64,000 bases of DNA from the NCBI RefSeq assembly GCF_900100435.1, contig NZ_FNEX01000019.1, positions 1-64,000 on the forward strand. The letters run 5' to 3'. The position numbers were made by a program, and so were the translations under genes. Source of the stretch: Pedobacter sp. ok626 (GTDB lineage Bacteria > Bacteroidota > Bacteroidia > Sphingobacteriales > Sphingobacteriaceae). The notes below the pieces were generated by a model, which was given only the letters and a program-made list of their open reading frames with translations, searched no databases and had not been told where the DNA came from. Positions 34,137 to 43,311 of this stretch are shown here, piece by piece (the stretch's first letter is position 1; the number at the start of each line of letters is the position of its first letter).

Positions 34137-36611
34137 TTAAAATTTCAAATTTAGCGAAAGTAAGAAATTAGTTCCTGCCTGCGGGAAGTAAAAGTTTTCG
34201 GTAACAGTTCCCCATGGATAAATCGAGCTGTAAGTATAGCCGTTGCTTTCGTATTTTTTGTTTAGGATGTTATTGGCTAATAAACCAATATTGATGTTTT
34301 TAATACCTTTTAAGCTAAAATCATAACCTAATCTGGCATTGTTTACCCAATAAGCATTTAATTTACGGTTTTCGTTTTGGGTATTGTCCATGTATTGCTT
34401 ACTTACATATTTGCTTTGTAAAGCTACCGCAAAACCGGCCAATGGTTTGTAAACCAATTCGCCGAAAAGCACTGTGTTTGGCGAGAATGAAATATCTGGA
34501 TTAGCATAATTTGTTGCTTGTACTTTGACGAAATCAAAATTAGCATCGTATTCCGTAACGTAATCAATATAATTTTTAATCTTATTTCTGCTCAAAGCAG
34601 CATTGGCATTAATGGCGAATTTAGGGCTGATGATGTAAGATGCATCTAGCTCAATACCCATACGTGAGCTTTTATCTACATTTTGACGGTAAGGATCACC
34701 ACCATCATTAACCTCTCCGGTAAAAATCAGCTGATCTTTATAAAACATTCCATAAATATTAACCCCAGCACTGAAGTCGCTGTTTTTAATGCGATAGCCG
34801 GCTTCAATATTATTTAAACGTTCAGGTTTTGGTACTGGTAGTCCAATTTTTAGATTGGTAAAGTCGTCGCGGTTTGGCTCTTTATTGGCTACACTAAACG
34901 AAGCATATAGATTGCTTTGTTCACCTAGGAAATAAGTAGCGCCAAATTTAGGATTGAAGAAATTGTAGTTGTTGTGGAAATCAAGTGGATTGCGGTTTTT
35001 ATCCATCCCGGTGATGTCGTATTTTACATTTCTGTATTGCAGATCGGCAAACAGGCTTAATTGAGTTACTGGGCTGTAATTTACCTTAGCATAGCTGTTA
35101 AAGTCATTTTTGTTGCCTTTGCCATCATAGTAGTGGTAGTCGTTCGTCGAAGTTGAAGCATATTGTGCCCAGATGATTTCTCCAAAATGCTTGCCTCTGT
35201 ATTGATTATAAGCTCCACCAAGCGTAAAGTTTAAATCAGATTGAGGATTGTAATTGAAGGCATAGGTTAAGCCATAAAAGTCATTGTCTAACCAACGGCG
35301 ACGGATTAAGTCTGTTTTGGTGACATCTACACCGCCAACATTAGCAACAGGCAGGCCGTATTTCGCAAATTTCTGAGCGTTTTTGTATTCTTCGAAATAG
35401 CCTTTACCATCGGTATAGTGCAAGGCTCCATTAAAGGAGAGCTTCTCGCTGAATTGCTTAGCGTACAATGCCTGGTAATGATTCTGCGCATAGTTGTCGT
35501 TCTGATCCTTATAAAGGAACTGGTTGTACTTTCTATTGTCTGAATTAAAAAGGTTTAGAGAATCTGCAGTTGTGTTGTATAGATAGCCTAAATTGTTCTC
35601 ATAATGTTGTTTTAAGCCTTCAAGGTCTCCACGTAATTTAGCTTCAGGAACGCCATTCCAAGCCTGATAGGTTTTTTCTGTACCCGAAAACACATTGATA
35701 CGTAAGAGGTCTGTTTTACCATAATAAGCGCCAGATAGGAAGTAAGATTTAAGGTTGGAAGCGCCACGGTCAACGAAACCGTCAGAAATCACCCTGGACA
35801 AGCGGCCGTCAAAACTCCATTTGTTATCAATTAAACCTGTACCAAGCTTAACGGTGTTTTTTAAAGTATTAAACGAACCGAAAGTATTGTTTAGTTCTGC
35901 GTAGGCAATTTCAGAAGGCGCTGAGGTTTGTATGTTTAAACTTCCACCGAATGCACCAGCACCATTTGTAGAGGTACCTACACCACGCTGAATCTGGATA
36001 TTATCTACAGAAGAAGCAAAGTCGGGCATGTTTACCCAAAATATCCCCTGACTCTCGCTGTCATTGTAGGGAATACCATTGATGGTCACGTTAACGCGAC
36101 TCGCATCACTTCCCCGGATCCTAATTCCGGTATAACCAACACCAGCACCAGCATCCGAAGTAACTACAACGCCAGGTGTGTTGCTTAAAATAAAGGGAAG
36201 ATCCTGGCCAAAGTTATTCCGCTCAATTTCGGCTTTGTCGATATTCTTGTAGGTTGTCGCTGATTTCTCATTGGCTCGGGTAGCCCTAACGATTACCTCA
36301 TCGGCCAGAAATGTGCTTAAGGTTAAGGTAAAGTCGACAACCTCGTCGCTACTCAATTTTATGCTTTTCTCTATCGTTTGGTAACCAATATAGCTGGTAC
36401 TAAGGATATAATTTCCTGCTTTTAGATTGTTGAATCGGTATTTTCCTTCTCCGTCAGTAGTCATTCCAGTAGCCTTATTTTTAAGCCTTACAGATGCTCC
36501 AGATAGTGTTTTGTTTGATTTTTCGGATACGGTCCCCGAAATACTGAATTGCGCTTTTGCCAGAACCGGCAGCAACAACATCGCCATTACAGCAATCTTT
36601 AATGTTTTCAA
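34137..36611 (-). CDS. TonB-dependent outer-membrane receptor, probably for thiamine
   Basis: 824 residues, most likely starting at a TTG (MKTLKIAVMAMLLLPVLAKAQ signal peptide). A carboxypeptidase-regulatory-like beta domain (about 22-105) precedes the plug (about 125-230, with GIRIRGSDASRVNVTINGIPYNDSES) and a 22-strand barrel, ending NFLLSLNLKF with a C-terminal Phe. It imports a substrate across the outer membrane with TonB energy. The TPP riboswitch directly upstream and thiE downstream indicate thiamine or a precursor. Confidence 0.88.
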   Translation of the reverse strand: MKTLKIAVMAMLLLPVLAKAQFSISGTVSEKSNKTLSGASVRLKNKATGMTTDGEGKYRFNNLKAGNYILSTSYIGYQTIEKSIKLSSDEVVDFTLTLSTFLADEVIVRATRANEKSATTYKNIDKAEIERNNFGQDLPFILSNTPGVVVTSDAGAGVGYTGIRIRGSDASRVNVTINGIPYNDSESQGIFWVNMPDFASSVDNIQIQRGVGTSTNGAGAFGGSLNIQTSAPSEIAYAELNNTFGSFNTLKNTVKLGTGLIDNKWSFDGRLSRVISDGFVDRGASNLKSYFLSGAYYGKTDLLRINVFSGTEKTYQAWNGVPEAKLRGDLEGLKQHYENNLGYLYNTTADSLNLFNSDNRKYNQFLYKDQNDNYAQNHYQALYAKQFSEKLSFNGALHYTDGKGYFEEYKNAQKFAKYGLPVANVGGVDVTKTDLIRRRWLDNDFYGLTYAFNYNPQSDLNFTLGGAYNQYRGKHFGEIIWAQYASTSTNDYHYYDGKGNKNDFNSYAKVNYSPVTQLSLFADLQYRNVKYDITGMDKNRNPLDFHNNYNFFNPKFGATYFLGEQSNLYASFSVANKEPNRDDFTNLKIGLPVPKPERLNNIEAGYRIKNSDFSAGVNIYGMFYKDQLIFTGEVNDGGDPYRQNVDKSSRMGIELDASYIISPKFAINANAALSRNKIKNYIDYVTEYDANFDFVKVQATNYANPDISFSPNTVLFGELVYKPLAGFAVALQSKYVSKQYMDNTQNENRKLNAYWVNNARLGYDFSLKGIKNINIGLLANNILNKKYESNGYTYSSIYPWGTVTENFYFPQAGTNFLLSLNLKF

Positions 36612-36680
36612 TTTTTGATTTTTTAGTTAAACCACTGCAAGTAAGGGGTACTTACAGCCCAGTTAAACTCCATAACTCCA

Positions 36681-36786
36681 ATCCCTACGCCGGCATTATC
36701 CGGATCAGGTGCATATATCTGCGTACAGATATAATGGGTATGCTCTCAGCCTGTTTTTGTGTTTTTTACAAAACAAGGCACCCCCT
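36681..36786 (-). promoter_or_regulatory. TPP riboswitch (THI element)
   Basis: Read on the minus strand: GGGGGTGCC, a long P3 hairpin, the invariant CTGAGA, ACCC, then ACCTGATCCGGATAATGCCG and GCGTAGGGA. All hallmarks of the thiamine-pyrophosphate aptamer are there. It ends 70 nt before the TonB receptor start. Downstream a 9-bp hairpin (CTGTAAGTA / TACTTGCAG) without a U tract may act in the expression platform, suggesting translational or antiterminator-type control. Confidence 0.95.
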
Positions 36787-36841
36787 TTTGATGAGACAAA
36801 GGTACTCGCTTATTTTGTCAATACCAAGAAAGGGGATTTTG

Positions 36842-37372
36842 TTAGTGATCAAATAAAAAGCGGTCTACAGCAGCAATCGCGTTGTCCAGTCTGTTTTCCG
36901 TTCCGTTAATAACGGTGTAGTTTGCGGTTAAGGCCTGGAGTTCGTTGTGCCAAACCTGCATAAAGTATTCGCGCTTATCCGGGAAATCACGTAATGGGTC
37001 TTCCTGCCAAGGCAAATCGATATCCATTAATAGATACAGGTCGTAATGGTAATTGGGTAGGGCATTTAATACTATTTCCGGTGTTTCTCCAAATACCTCA
37101 TCACTCCATATTTTCACGGTTAAGAAGGTGGTATCGCAGAAAATCAGGTCTTTTTGAGCAATAGCGGTTATAGATTCCTCAAGCGCCACCTGTCCGTGAA
37201 ACATATTGATTTCATCCTGCAAATTGCATGGAGCGGTTAAAGCGGCGCAATAATATCGGGCATATTCGGGTACCCATAGGGTATTGTAGTGCAATGCCAG
37301 TTGTGCTGTTATGGTAGACTTGCCAGTGCTCTCGGGCCCAACAATAGCTATTCTTTTAATTTGCTTGTTCAC
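36842..37372 (-). CDS. NadR-like ATPase/kinase (nicotinamide-riboside-kinase type)
   Basis: 176 residues starting at a GTG. The P-loop is VGPESTGKST (residues 12-21), followed by VPEYARYYC, FCDTTFLTVKIWSDEVFG and YLLMDIDLPWQEDPLRDFPDKREYF, as in the ribosylnicotinamide-kinase domain of NadR. The expected reaction is phosphorylation of nicotinamide riboside to NMN; a thiamine kinase role cannot be excluded given the context. Its start overlaps pnuC by 17 nt, so the two are co-expressed. Confidence 0.82.
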   Translation of the reverse strand: MNKQIKRIAIVGPESTGKSTITAQLALHYNTLWVPEYARYYCAALTAPCNLQDEINMFHGQVALEESITAIAQKDLIFCDTTFLTVKIWSDEVFGETPEIVLNALPNYHYDLYLLMDIDLPWQEDPLRDFPDKREYFMQVWHNELQALTANYTVINGTENRLDNAIAAVDRFLFDH

Positions 37373-37970
37373 GGTAAATCTTTCTCCAATCTAAATAACC
37401 AACAGATGCAATATAAACATACAGTGCGTACATCACCGCGGTTGCATATAGGTCTTTTGAAATGTACATCCCTACGTAAATGATATCAACAAAAATCCAT
37501 ATCAACCAGTTTTGCATAACTTTTCTGGCCAGGAAAATCTGTGCCACTAAGCTGCAAGCAGTGCAAAAACTATCGATATAAGGCAATGCTGCGTCGGTGT
37601 TTTTATAAAGGAATTGCCCTAATAAGAAGGTGAAAATGATGATGCTGACGATGGAAATCAGGATTTCTTTTTGGGTGATATTTGCAACAGGTCTCGATGC
37701 TTCTGGATTGTTTCGGTTTTTACTCCAATAATACCATCCATAAATGTTCATGATAAAGAAGTAAAACTGCAGACCCATGTCTGCATATAGTTTTGATTCG
37801 AAAAATATAAAAATATAAATAACCACACTAATGATGGCAATTGGCCAGCTGTAGATATTATTCTTGGCCGCAAGCCATACACACAAGATTCCGGTAAATA
37901 CACCAAACCACTCTAATGTACCTGTTTGAAGAAAAAGTTGAGTGAAGCTATCCTTGAGTAATTCAATCAT
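37356..37970 (-). CDS. pnuC: PnuC-family vitamin transporter (nicotinamide riboside or thiamine)
   Basis: 204 residues with about seven membrane helices. PnuC hallmarks are GVFTGILCVWLAAKNNIYSWPIAIISVVIYIFIFFESKLYADMGLQFYF and the NIYGWYYW block, then YIDSFCTACSLVAQIFLARKVMQNWLIWIFVDIIYVGMYI. PnuC takes up nicotinamide riboside and PnuT relatives take up thiamine, by facilitated diffusion driven by phosphorylation. It is linked to the NadR-like kinase and sits just upstream of the TPP-riboswitch-controlled genes. Confidence 0.88.
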   Translation of the reverse strand: MIELLKDSFTQLFLQTGTLEWFGVFTGILCVWLAAKNNIYSWPIAIISVVIYIFIFFESKLYADMGLQFYFFIMNIYGWYYWSKNRNNPEASRPVANITQKEILISIVSIIIFTFLLGQFLYKNTDAALPYIDSFCTACSLVAQIFLARKVMQNWLIWIFVDIIYVGMYISKDLYATAVMYALYVYIASVGYLDWRKIYREQAN

Positions 37971-38098
37971 CGCCCAAAAGTACTAAACGTATTTACATAA
38001 AAAAATCTCGCATAGGGGATACTAGATTTATTTGAAACAATAAGAATGAACTATTTGTATGTAATTTAGCGTTAATAAATAAACGGCTACTAAGGAAT

Positions 38099-38416
38099 AT
38101 GATGATGAAAAGATTTAGTTTTTTAATGATAATAGGACTAGGGATTGGTTTGCTGGCTTTTACTTATATAAAGGAAGGTAAGATTCAAGGGCGGATTGCT
38201 CCGGCAGATGCCGCATCGCAGGTGTTAGCGGTATTGGGGACAGATACTTTAAGGTCTGCAGTTAGCAATGGAAATTTCGCTTTTCCGATAGTTAAAGTGG
38301 GCACTTACACCATTCAGGTAAAAGCGAATGCTCCGTACAAAGATACGTCCATCGTAAACGTGCCCGTAATAGATAGTATAACTACTGATGTTGGCCTGAT
38401 TAAACTAAAGCAATAA
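38099..38416 (+). CDS. Secreted carboxypeptidase-regulatory-like domain protein
   Basis: 105 residues. An N-terminal hydrophobic stretch (MKRFSFLMIIGLGIGLLAFTY) is a signal or anchor, and the rest (KIQGRIAPADAASQVLAVLGTDTLRSAVSNGNFAFPIVKVGTYTIQVKANAPYKD) is one seven-stranded beta-sandwich of the CarboxypepD_reg-like type. The start could be any of three tandem ATG codons. It is not an enzyme; such domains occur in surface and receptor proteins of this phylum. Confidence 0.68.
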   Translation: MMMKRFSFLMIIGLGIGLLAFTYIKEGKIQGRIAPADAASQVLAVLGTDTLRSAVSNGNFAFPIVKVGTYTIQVKANAPYKDTSIVNVPVIDSITTDVGLIKLKQ

Positions 38417-38510
38417 TAAGCTTTAACAGGTTATTAAGGGGGGATTTGGACCTCCTGGTTTATTTATGATGCTTTTTTAAAAAATAGCTGATTTTTAATG
38501 CGTAAAACTG

Positions 38511-38518
38511 TATCTTTG
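38511..38518 (+). promoter_or_regulatory. -7 element TATCTTTG for carB
   Basis: Exact TAnnTTTG match, 113 nt before the carB ATG, so the transcript has a leader of about 105 nt. A small hairpin CCGAC / GTCGG lies near its 5' end; no known riboswitch class is recognised. Confidence 0.6.
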
Positions 38519-38631
38519 CATCCCGACAGAAGAGTCGGAGTTTTAGATCCTATCTAAAGGAAATCTCTCGACTGTTCCAGTCCCTAAATTGCATTTTTTA
38601 CCATATTTTACATTAGACTTTTCAAAGCCTT

Positions 38632-41448
38632 ATGCCTAAAGACACCTCCATACGCTCAGTACTAATTATCGGATCTGGACCTATTATCATTGGTCAAGCT
38701 TGCGAATTTGATTATTCGGGATCTCAAGCCGCCTTATCTTTAAAAGAAGAGGGGATTGAAGTTTCAATCATCAACTCCAATCCTGCAACAATCATGACCG
38801 ACAAGGTGATCGGTGATCATGTTTACTTGTGGCCATTGACAGTAGATTCTATCGAACAGATTTTGCAAGAGCGTAAAATTGATGCGGTATTACCTACCAT
38901 GGGTGGACAAACTGCACTGAATCTTTGTATCGAAGCTTCTGAACGTGGAATTTGGGAAAAATATGGAGTTAGGGTAATTGGTGTAGATGTCGCTGCAATC
39001 GAGAAAACCGAAAACCGCGAAGCCTTCCGCCAATTAATGGTTGATATAGGTGTGGGCGTAGCTACTTCAAAAATAGCAAACTCTTTCCTTGAAGGAAAAG
39101 AAGCAGCTCAGGAAATTGGTTATCCATTGGTAATCCGCCCTTCTTATACATTGGGTGGATATGGTGGCGGTTTCGTGCACAAGAAAGAAGAATTTGACCA
39201 GGCTTTACAACGTGGACTCGAAGCTTCTCCAACTCATGAGGTTTTGGTAGAGCAAGCGGTTTTAGGCTGGAAAGAATATGAATTGGAGTTGTTAAGGGAT
39301 AGTAATGACAATGTGATCATTATCTGTTCAATTGAAAACTTCGATCCAATGGGTATCCATACAGGAGATTCAATCACGGTAGCGCCGGCGATGACATTGT
39401 CTGACCGTTGTTACCAGGATATGCGTAACCAGGCCATCAAAATGATGCGCGCGATAGGAAACTTCGCCGGAGGGTGTAATGTACAGTTTTCGGTAAATCC
39501 CGATAATGATGAGATTATAGCTATTGAGATCAACCCAAGGGTTTCTCGTTCATCGGCTCTTGCTAGTAAGGCTACGGGCTATCCAATCGCTAAAATAGCA
39601 GCTAAATTAGCTATCGGTTATAACCTGGATGAGCTTGAAAATCAAATTACAAAAACTACATCAGCATATTTTGAGCCTACACTTGATTATGTGATTGTGA
39701 AAGTTCCTCGCTGGAACTTCGATAAATTTAAAGGTGCAAATACGGAACTGGGCCTGCAGATGAAATCTGTAGGTGAAGTAATGGCAATCGGACGTACTTT
39801 TATTGAAGCATTGCAGAAAGCTTGTCAGAGTTTAGAAATTGGCAGAGCTGGATTAGGTGCAGATGGTAAACATAACAGAAGCATTGAAGAGATTATGCAC
39901 GGCCTTGAGCATCCAAGTTGGAATCGTTTGTTCCTGATTAAAGATGCCATGACTATGGGTGTGCCGCTTGAATCGATCCGTAAAGTTACACGTATCGACA
40001 AATGGTTCTTGTCACAAATACAAGAGTTGGTTCAGTTAGAAGTAGAATTGAAACGTTACTCCTTAAATAATATCCCTAAAGACTTCTTCTTTACATTAAA
40101 ACAAAAAGGTTTCTCTGATATCCAGATCGCTTACCTGCTTGGAAATGTAACTGAGGACGAGGTTTACGAACGTAGAAAGTCATTGGGAATCAAACGCGTT
40201 TATAAGATGGTAGATACCTGTGCTGCTGAGTTCGCTGCACAAACGCCATATTACTACTCAACTTTTGAGGAGGAGAATGAATCTCTCCGTTCTGATAAGA
40301 AGAAAGTAATTGTATTGGGCTCTGGTCCTAACCGTATCGGTCAGGGTATAGAGTTTGATTACTCTTGTGTACACGGCTTATTGGCGGCTAAAGAGAGTGG
40401 TTTTGAAGCCATCATGATTAACTGTAACCCTGAAACGGTATCTACAGACTTCAACATGGCTGATAAATTATACTTCGAGCCGGTGTTCTGGGAGCATGTA
40501 CGTGAAATTATCGAACTGGAGAACCCAGTGGGTGTAATTGTTCAGTTGGGCGGTCAGACGGCCTTAAAAATGGCTGAGAAGTTGCAGGAGAATGGCATAA
40601 AGATCATAGGTACTTCATATAACGATATGGATGTTGCTGAAGACAGGGGCCGTTTCTCTGATCTTTTAAAAGAATTGGAAATCCCTTATCCTAAATATGG
40701 GGTTGCAGAGAATGCTGAAGAAGCAATCGTTGTAGCAAATGAAGTAGGTTATCCAGTATTGGTTAGACCAAGCTATGTGTTGGGTGGACAGGGGATGAGC
40801 ATTGTGATTAACGATGAGGATCTTGAAAAAGCAGTAGTAAAATTACTTGGAGATTTACCTGGTAACCGTGTACTGATCGATCATTTCCTGGACAGAGCGG
40901 AAGAAACTGAATCTGACTCCATCTGCGATGGTGAAGATGTTCATATCATTGGATTGATGGAGCATATTGAGCCAGCAGGTATTCATTCTGGTGACTCCAG
41001 CGCGGTATTACCTCCATTCAGCTTATCTGAAAAGGTAATGAACGATATGGAGACTTACTCTAAAAAGATTGCGAGAGCATTAAATGTAATCGGTTTGTTA
41101 AACATTCAGTTTGCAGTTAAAGATGAGAAAGTATATGTGATAGAGGCAAATCCAAGAGCTTCAAGAACGGTTCCTTTCATTGCTAAGGCTTATGATGTTC
41201 CTTACATCAACATTGCCGCTAAAGTGATGCTGGGTGTGAATAAACTGAAAGACTTTACTATTGAGCGTAAACTTGAAGGTTATGCAATTAAAGAACCAGT
41301 ATTCTCTTTCTATAAATTCCCTGAGATAACTAAAGAGCTAGGCCCGGAAATGAAGTCGACAGGCGAGGCCATCAGATTCATTAAAGATACTGAAGATCCT
41401 TATTTCAGAAAGCTGATTAAAGATAAATCAATGTATTTGTCTAAATAG
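38632..41448 (+). CDS. carB: Carbamoyl-phosphate synthase large subunit
   Basis: 938 residues. Two homologous halves each carry an ATP-grasp domain: SGPIIIGQACEFDYSG start and RPSYTLGGYGGG in the first; SGPNRIGQGIEFDYSC and RPSYVLGGQGMS in the second, with the oligomerisation domain between. It makes carbamoyl phosphate from bicarbonate, ammonia and two ATP with CarA. The protein is about 130 residues shorter than the E. coli form, ending soon after the second ATP-grasp domain, so the C-terminal MGS-like allosteric domain appears absent, as I believe is usual in this phylum. carA is not adjacent. Confidence 0.96.
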   Translation: MPKDTSIRSVLIIGSGPIIIGQACEFDYSGSQAALSLKEEGIEVSIINSNPATIMTDKVIGDHVYLWPLTVDSIEQILQERKIDAVLPTMGGQTALNLCIEASERGIWEKYGVRVIGVDVAAIEKTENREAFRQLMVDIGVGVATSKIANSFLEGKEAAQEIGYPLVIRPSYTLGGYGGGFVHKKEEFDQALQRGLEASPTHEVLVEQAVLGWKEYELELLRDSNDNVIIICSIENFDPMGIHTGDSITVAPAMTLSDRCYQDMRNQAIKMMRAIGNFAGGCNVQFSVNPDNDEIIAIEINPRVSRSSALASKATGYPIAKIAAKLAIGYNLDELENQITKTTSAYFEPTLDYVIVKVPRWNFDKFKGANTELGLQMKSVGEVMAIGRTFIEALQKACQSLEIGRAGLGADGKHNRSIEEIMHGLEHPSWNRLFLIKDAMTMGVPLESIRKVTRIDKWFLSQIQELVQLEVELKRYSLNNIPKDFFFTLKQKGFSDIQIAYLLGNVTEDEVYERRKSLGIKRVYKMVDTCAAEFAAQTPYYYSTFEEENESLRSDKKKVIVLGSGPNRIGQGIEFDYSCVHGLLAAKESGFEAIMINCNPETVSTDFNMADKLYFEPVFWEHVREIIELENPVGVIVQLGGQTALKMAEKLQENGIKIIGTSYNDMDVAEDRGRFSDLLKELEIPYPKYGVAENAEEAIVVANEVGYPVLVRPSYVLGGQGMSIVINDEDLEKAVVKLLGDLPGNRVLIDHFLDRAEETESDSICDGEDVHIIGLMEHIEPAGIHSGDSSAVLPPFSLSEKVMNDMETYSKKIARALNVIGLLNIQFAVKDEKVYVIEANPRASRTVPFIAKAYDVPYINIAAKVMLGVNKLKDFTIERKLEGYAIKEPVFSFYKFPEITKELGPEMKSTGEAIRFIKDTEDPYFRKLIKDKSMYLSK

Positions 41449-41464
41449 AATAGAAGTTAAATAG

Positions 41465-41488
41465 AAAGTCCCGCAAGGGACTTTTTTT
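41465..41488 (+). terminator. Terminator after carB
   Basis: 8-bp stem AAAGTCCC / GGGACTTT with a GCAA tetraloop and a T tract. Convergent with the DUF3137 gene. Confidence 0.88.
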
Positions 41489-41501
41489 ATTTAAGCTCAA
41501 T

Positions 41502-42437
41502 TTAGACTTTTGTCCAGATTCTTGTATTTAAGTCCAGGTCTTTAATAATGCCATACATAAACCGAATTACTTCGGTGTCTTCATTTAGGAAACCTGATGT
41601 AAGTAGACTTTTATGTACCGGAGGCTCAAAGTAGTCCTTGTTTAGTGGGAATGCGATAAAAACGCAAGAACCTATAAAGGACAGTGAAATGGTATAACTG
41701 CAGCGCTTATTTAGCTCGCACAAACGCTCCATCATTGCCGGTGTCAAAATGTATCGGGCTTCTACCTGATCTGTTGAGTAGGTAGAAAATTCGCGCTCAA
41801 ATTCAGGGTTTTCCAGCTTTACGGGTGTTCTGTCCGAAGAATTGAATATGGGCATTGCTTTCGATATCCAGGCGCCTAATGCCGCTCCCATGTCTTTGGG
41901 TCTGACAACCGTTACACCATTGAAATTCTTGTTAAAATCAGCGTAAAAAACGATGCCTTTCAATATAGTGTGCCAGTGTTCTTGCCTGCCATTTTTTGTC
42001 TGCGTAACGGTTTTATACTCTGCATGAAGTTCAGAGAAAGAAAAGGTTGTTTTTCCAGCTAATCCTGAAATCTGATCTTCGCTCCTGTAGCGGTCTGGCT
42101 CTTTGCTAAACAGTTGGGAATAAACAAACTCATTTTCCGACAAGCCGTTGGTATAGTCCATTTCAAGATTTTCATCTATGGTTTTGAGCACCAGTGGAAT
42201 TACACCTTGCTTAAAGCTATGCCGATATTGATAAAACTTTGCATTGGTCTTACTCAATAAAACAAAGCCTGTAATCAGTATTATTGCCCCAATAATAGCC
42301 CCGGCTATGGCAAAAACCCCGGAAGCAATTCCTGCCACTGCAGCTAAAATGCCAAAGCCAATGCATAAGTAGCTTTTTATTTTTAGTGCAGAAACTTCTT
42401 TTCGTTGGTTCTCTAACTCAGCAAGTATACTTTCCAT
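41502..42437 (-). CDS. DUF3137 domain membrane protein
   Basis: 311 residues. Two close membrane helices near the N-terminus (about 23-42 and 45-62), then a soluble domain with FSFSELHAEYKTVTQTKNGRQEHWHTILKGIVFYADFNKNFNGVTVV, the DUF3137 signature. Function is unknown, but this family is commonly paired with LemA, as here, with a 1-nt overlap between them. Confidence 0.82.
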   Translation of the reverse strand: MESILAELENQRKEVSALKIKSYLCIGFGILAAVAGIASGVFAIAGAIIGAIILITGFVLLSKTNAKFYQYRHSFKQGVIPLVLKTIDENLEMDYTNGLSENEFVYSQLFSKEPDRYRSEDQISGLAGKTTFSFSELHAEYKTVTQTKNGRQEHWHTILKGIVFYADFNKNFNGVTVVRPKDMGAALGAWISKAMPIFNSSDRTPVKLENPEFEREFSTYSTDQVEARYILTPAMMERLCELNKRCSYTISLSFIGSCVFIAFPLNKDYFEPPVHKSLLTSGFLNEDTEVIRFMYGIIKDLDLNTRIWTKV

Positions 42438-42994
42438 TAGTTATTGAAAAGTTCTTTTGCGCTGATATTTTTTCGTTCCTCTTCCGTATTGGCAAGCACA
42501 TTAATGGCCTGATAGTTCATCATGCCAGCAAAAATACTCCCTGGAAACATCATGATTGCATTGTTGTAATCAGTAACCGAAGCGTTATATGTTCTTCTGG
42601 CGGCTGCTATTTGTTCTTCACTTTCTGTCCAGGTAGTTTGAAGGTTAATAAAGCTATTGTTGGCTTTTAAATCTGGATAATTCTCAACATTAACCATTAG
42701 CCCCTTTATGCTCGTGCTCAGCTGCTTGTCTATATCTAGTCTTTCTTCATTACTGATATTTGGAGTTGAGGCTTTACTTCTTAATTCGACGATCTTTCCT
42801 AGCAGCCCTTCTTCATAATTCATATACTGCTTTACCGTTTCGATCAGATTTGGTAATAGGTCAAAACGTTTTTTCAGCATGACATCAATTGCCGAGAAGG
42901 CATTGTTGACTTGATTTTTCTTTCCGATAAGGGAATTGTAGAAACCGATCCCTATAAGGACGATTACAACGAGGATAATTATGGCTACTATCAT
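42437..42994 (-). CDS. LemA family protein
   Basis: 185 residues from MIVAIIILVVIVLIGIGFYNSLIG; an upstream start at 43033 is less likely. One N-terminal membrane helix, then the helical LemA domain: NNAFSAIDVMLKKRFDLLPNLIETVKQYMNYE, TWTESEEQIAAARRTYNASVTDYNNAIMMFPGS. LemA proteins are of uncertain function. It is upstream of the DUF3137 gene in a two-gene operon. Confidence 0.9.
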   Translation of the reverse strand: MIVAIIILVVIVLIGIGFYNSLIGKKNQVNNAFSAIDVMLKKRFDLLPNLIETVKQYMNYEEGLLGKIVELRSKASTPNISNEERLDIDKQLSTSIKGLMVNVENYPDLKANNSFINLQTTWTESEEQIAAARRTYNASVTDYNNAIMMFPGSIFAGMMNYQAINVLANTEEERKNISAKELFNN

Positions 42995-43065
42995 TTCAGC
43001 GTTTGAGTTTTTATAAATATATAAAAAAATCAAATAATTAGCTCAAGGGGCTAAGGCAAAAAAAA

Positions 43066-43093
43066 ATCCTCGTTATCTAACGATAACGAGGAT
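43066..43093 (-). terminator. Strong terminator downstream of radA
   Basis: Perfect 12-bp stem ATCCTCGTTATC / GATAACGAGGAT with a four-base loop, followed on the minus strand by nine T. It lies about 220 nt after the radA stop, giving radA a long 3' untranslated region in which I see nothing else. Confidence 0.88.
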
Positions 43094-43311
43094 AATCATC
43101 CCTATTGTTTTGTTAAAATTCATAAATGAATGGTAACGCATAGATAAAGGCAATTAATAGGCCATTATTAAAAAGCGCTTCTGTTTTGACTTAAGTTGCT
43201 GTTTTACAGATGGATATATATTATTTATTTTTGGTGCCGATATTCGTATTCGAGCAAATTAATACGCGTTTTGTGTAAAAGCGGGGTGTTTATTGCTCAA
43301 TATTACCCATT

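Noticed and set aside
43094..43311. Small RNA gene between radA and its terminator
   Set aside because: No minus-strand TAnnTTTG box found in the interval; a long radA 3' untranslated region explains it.
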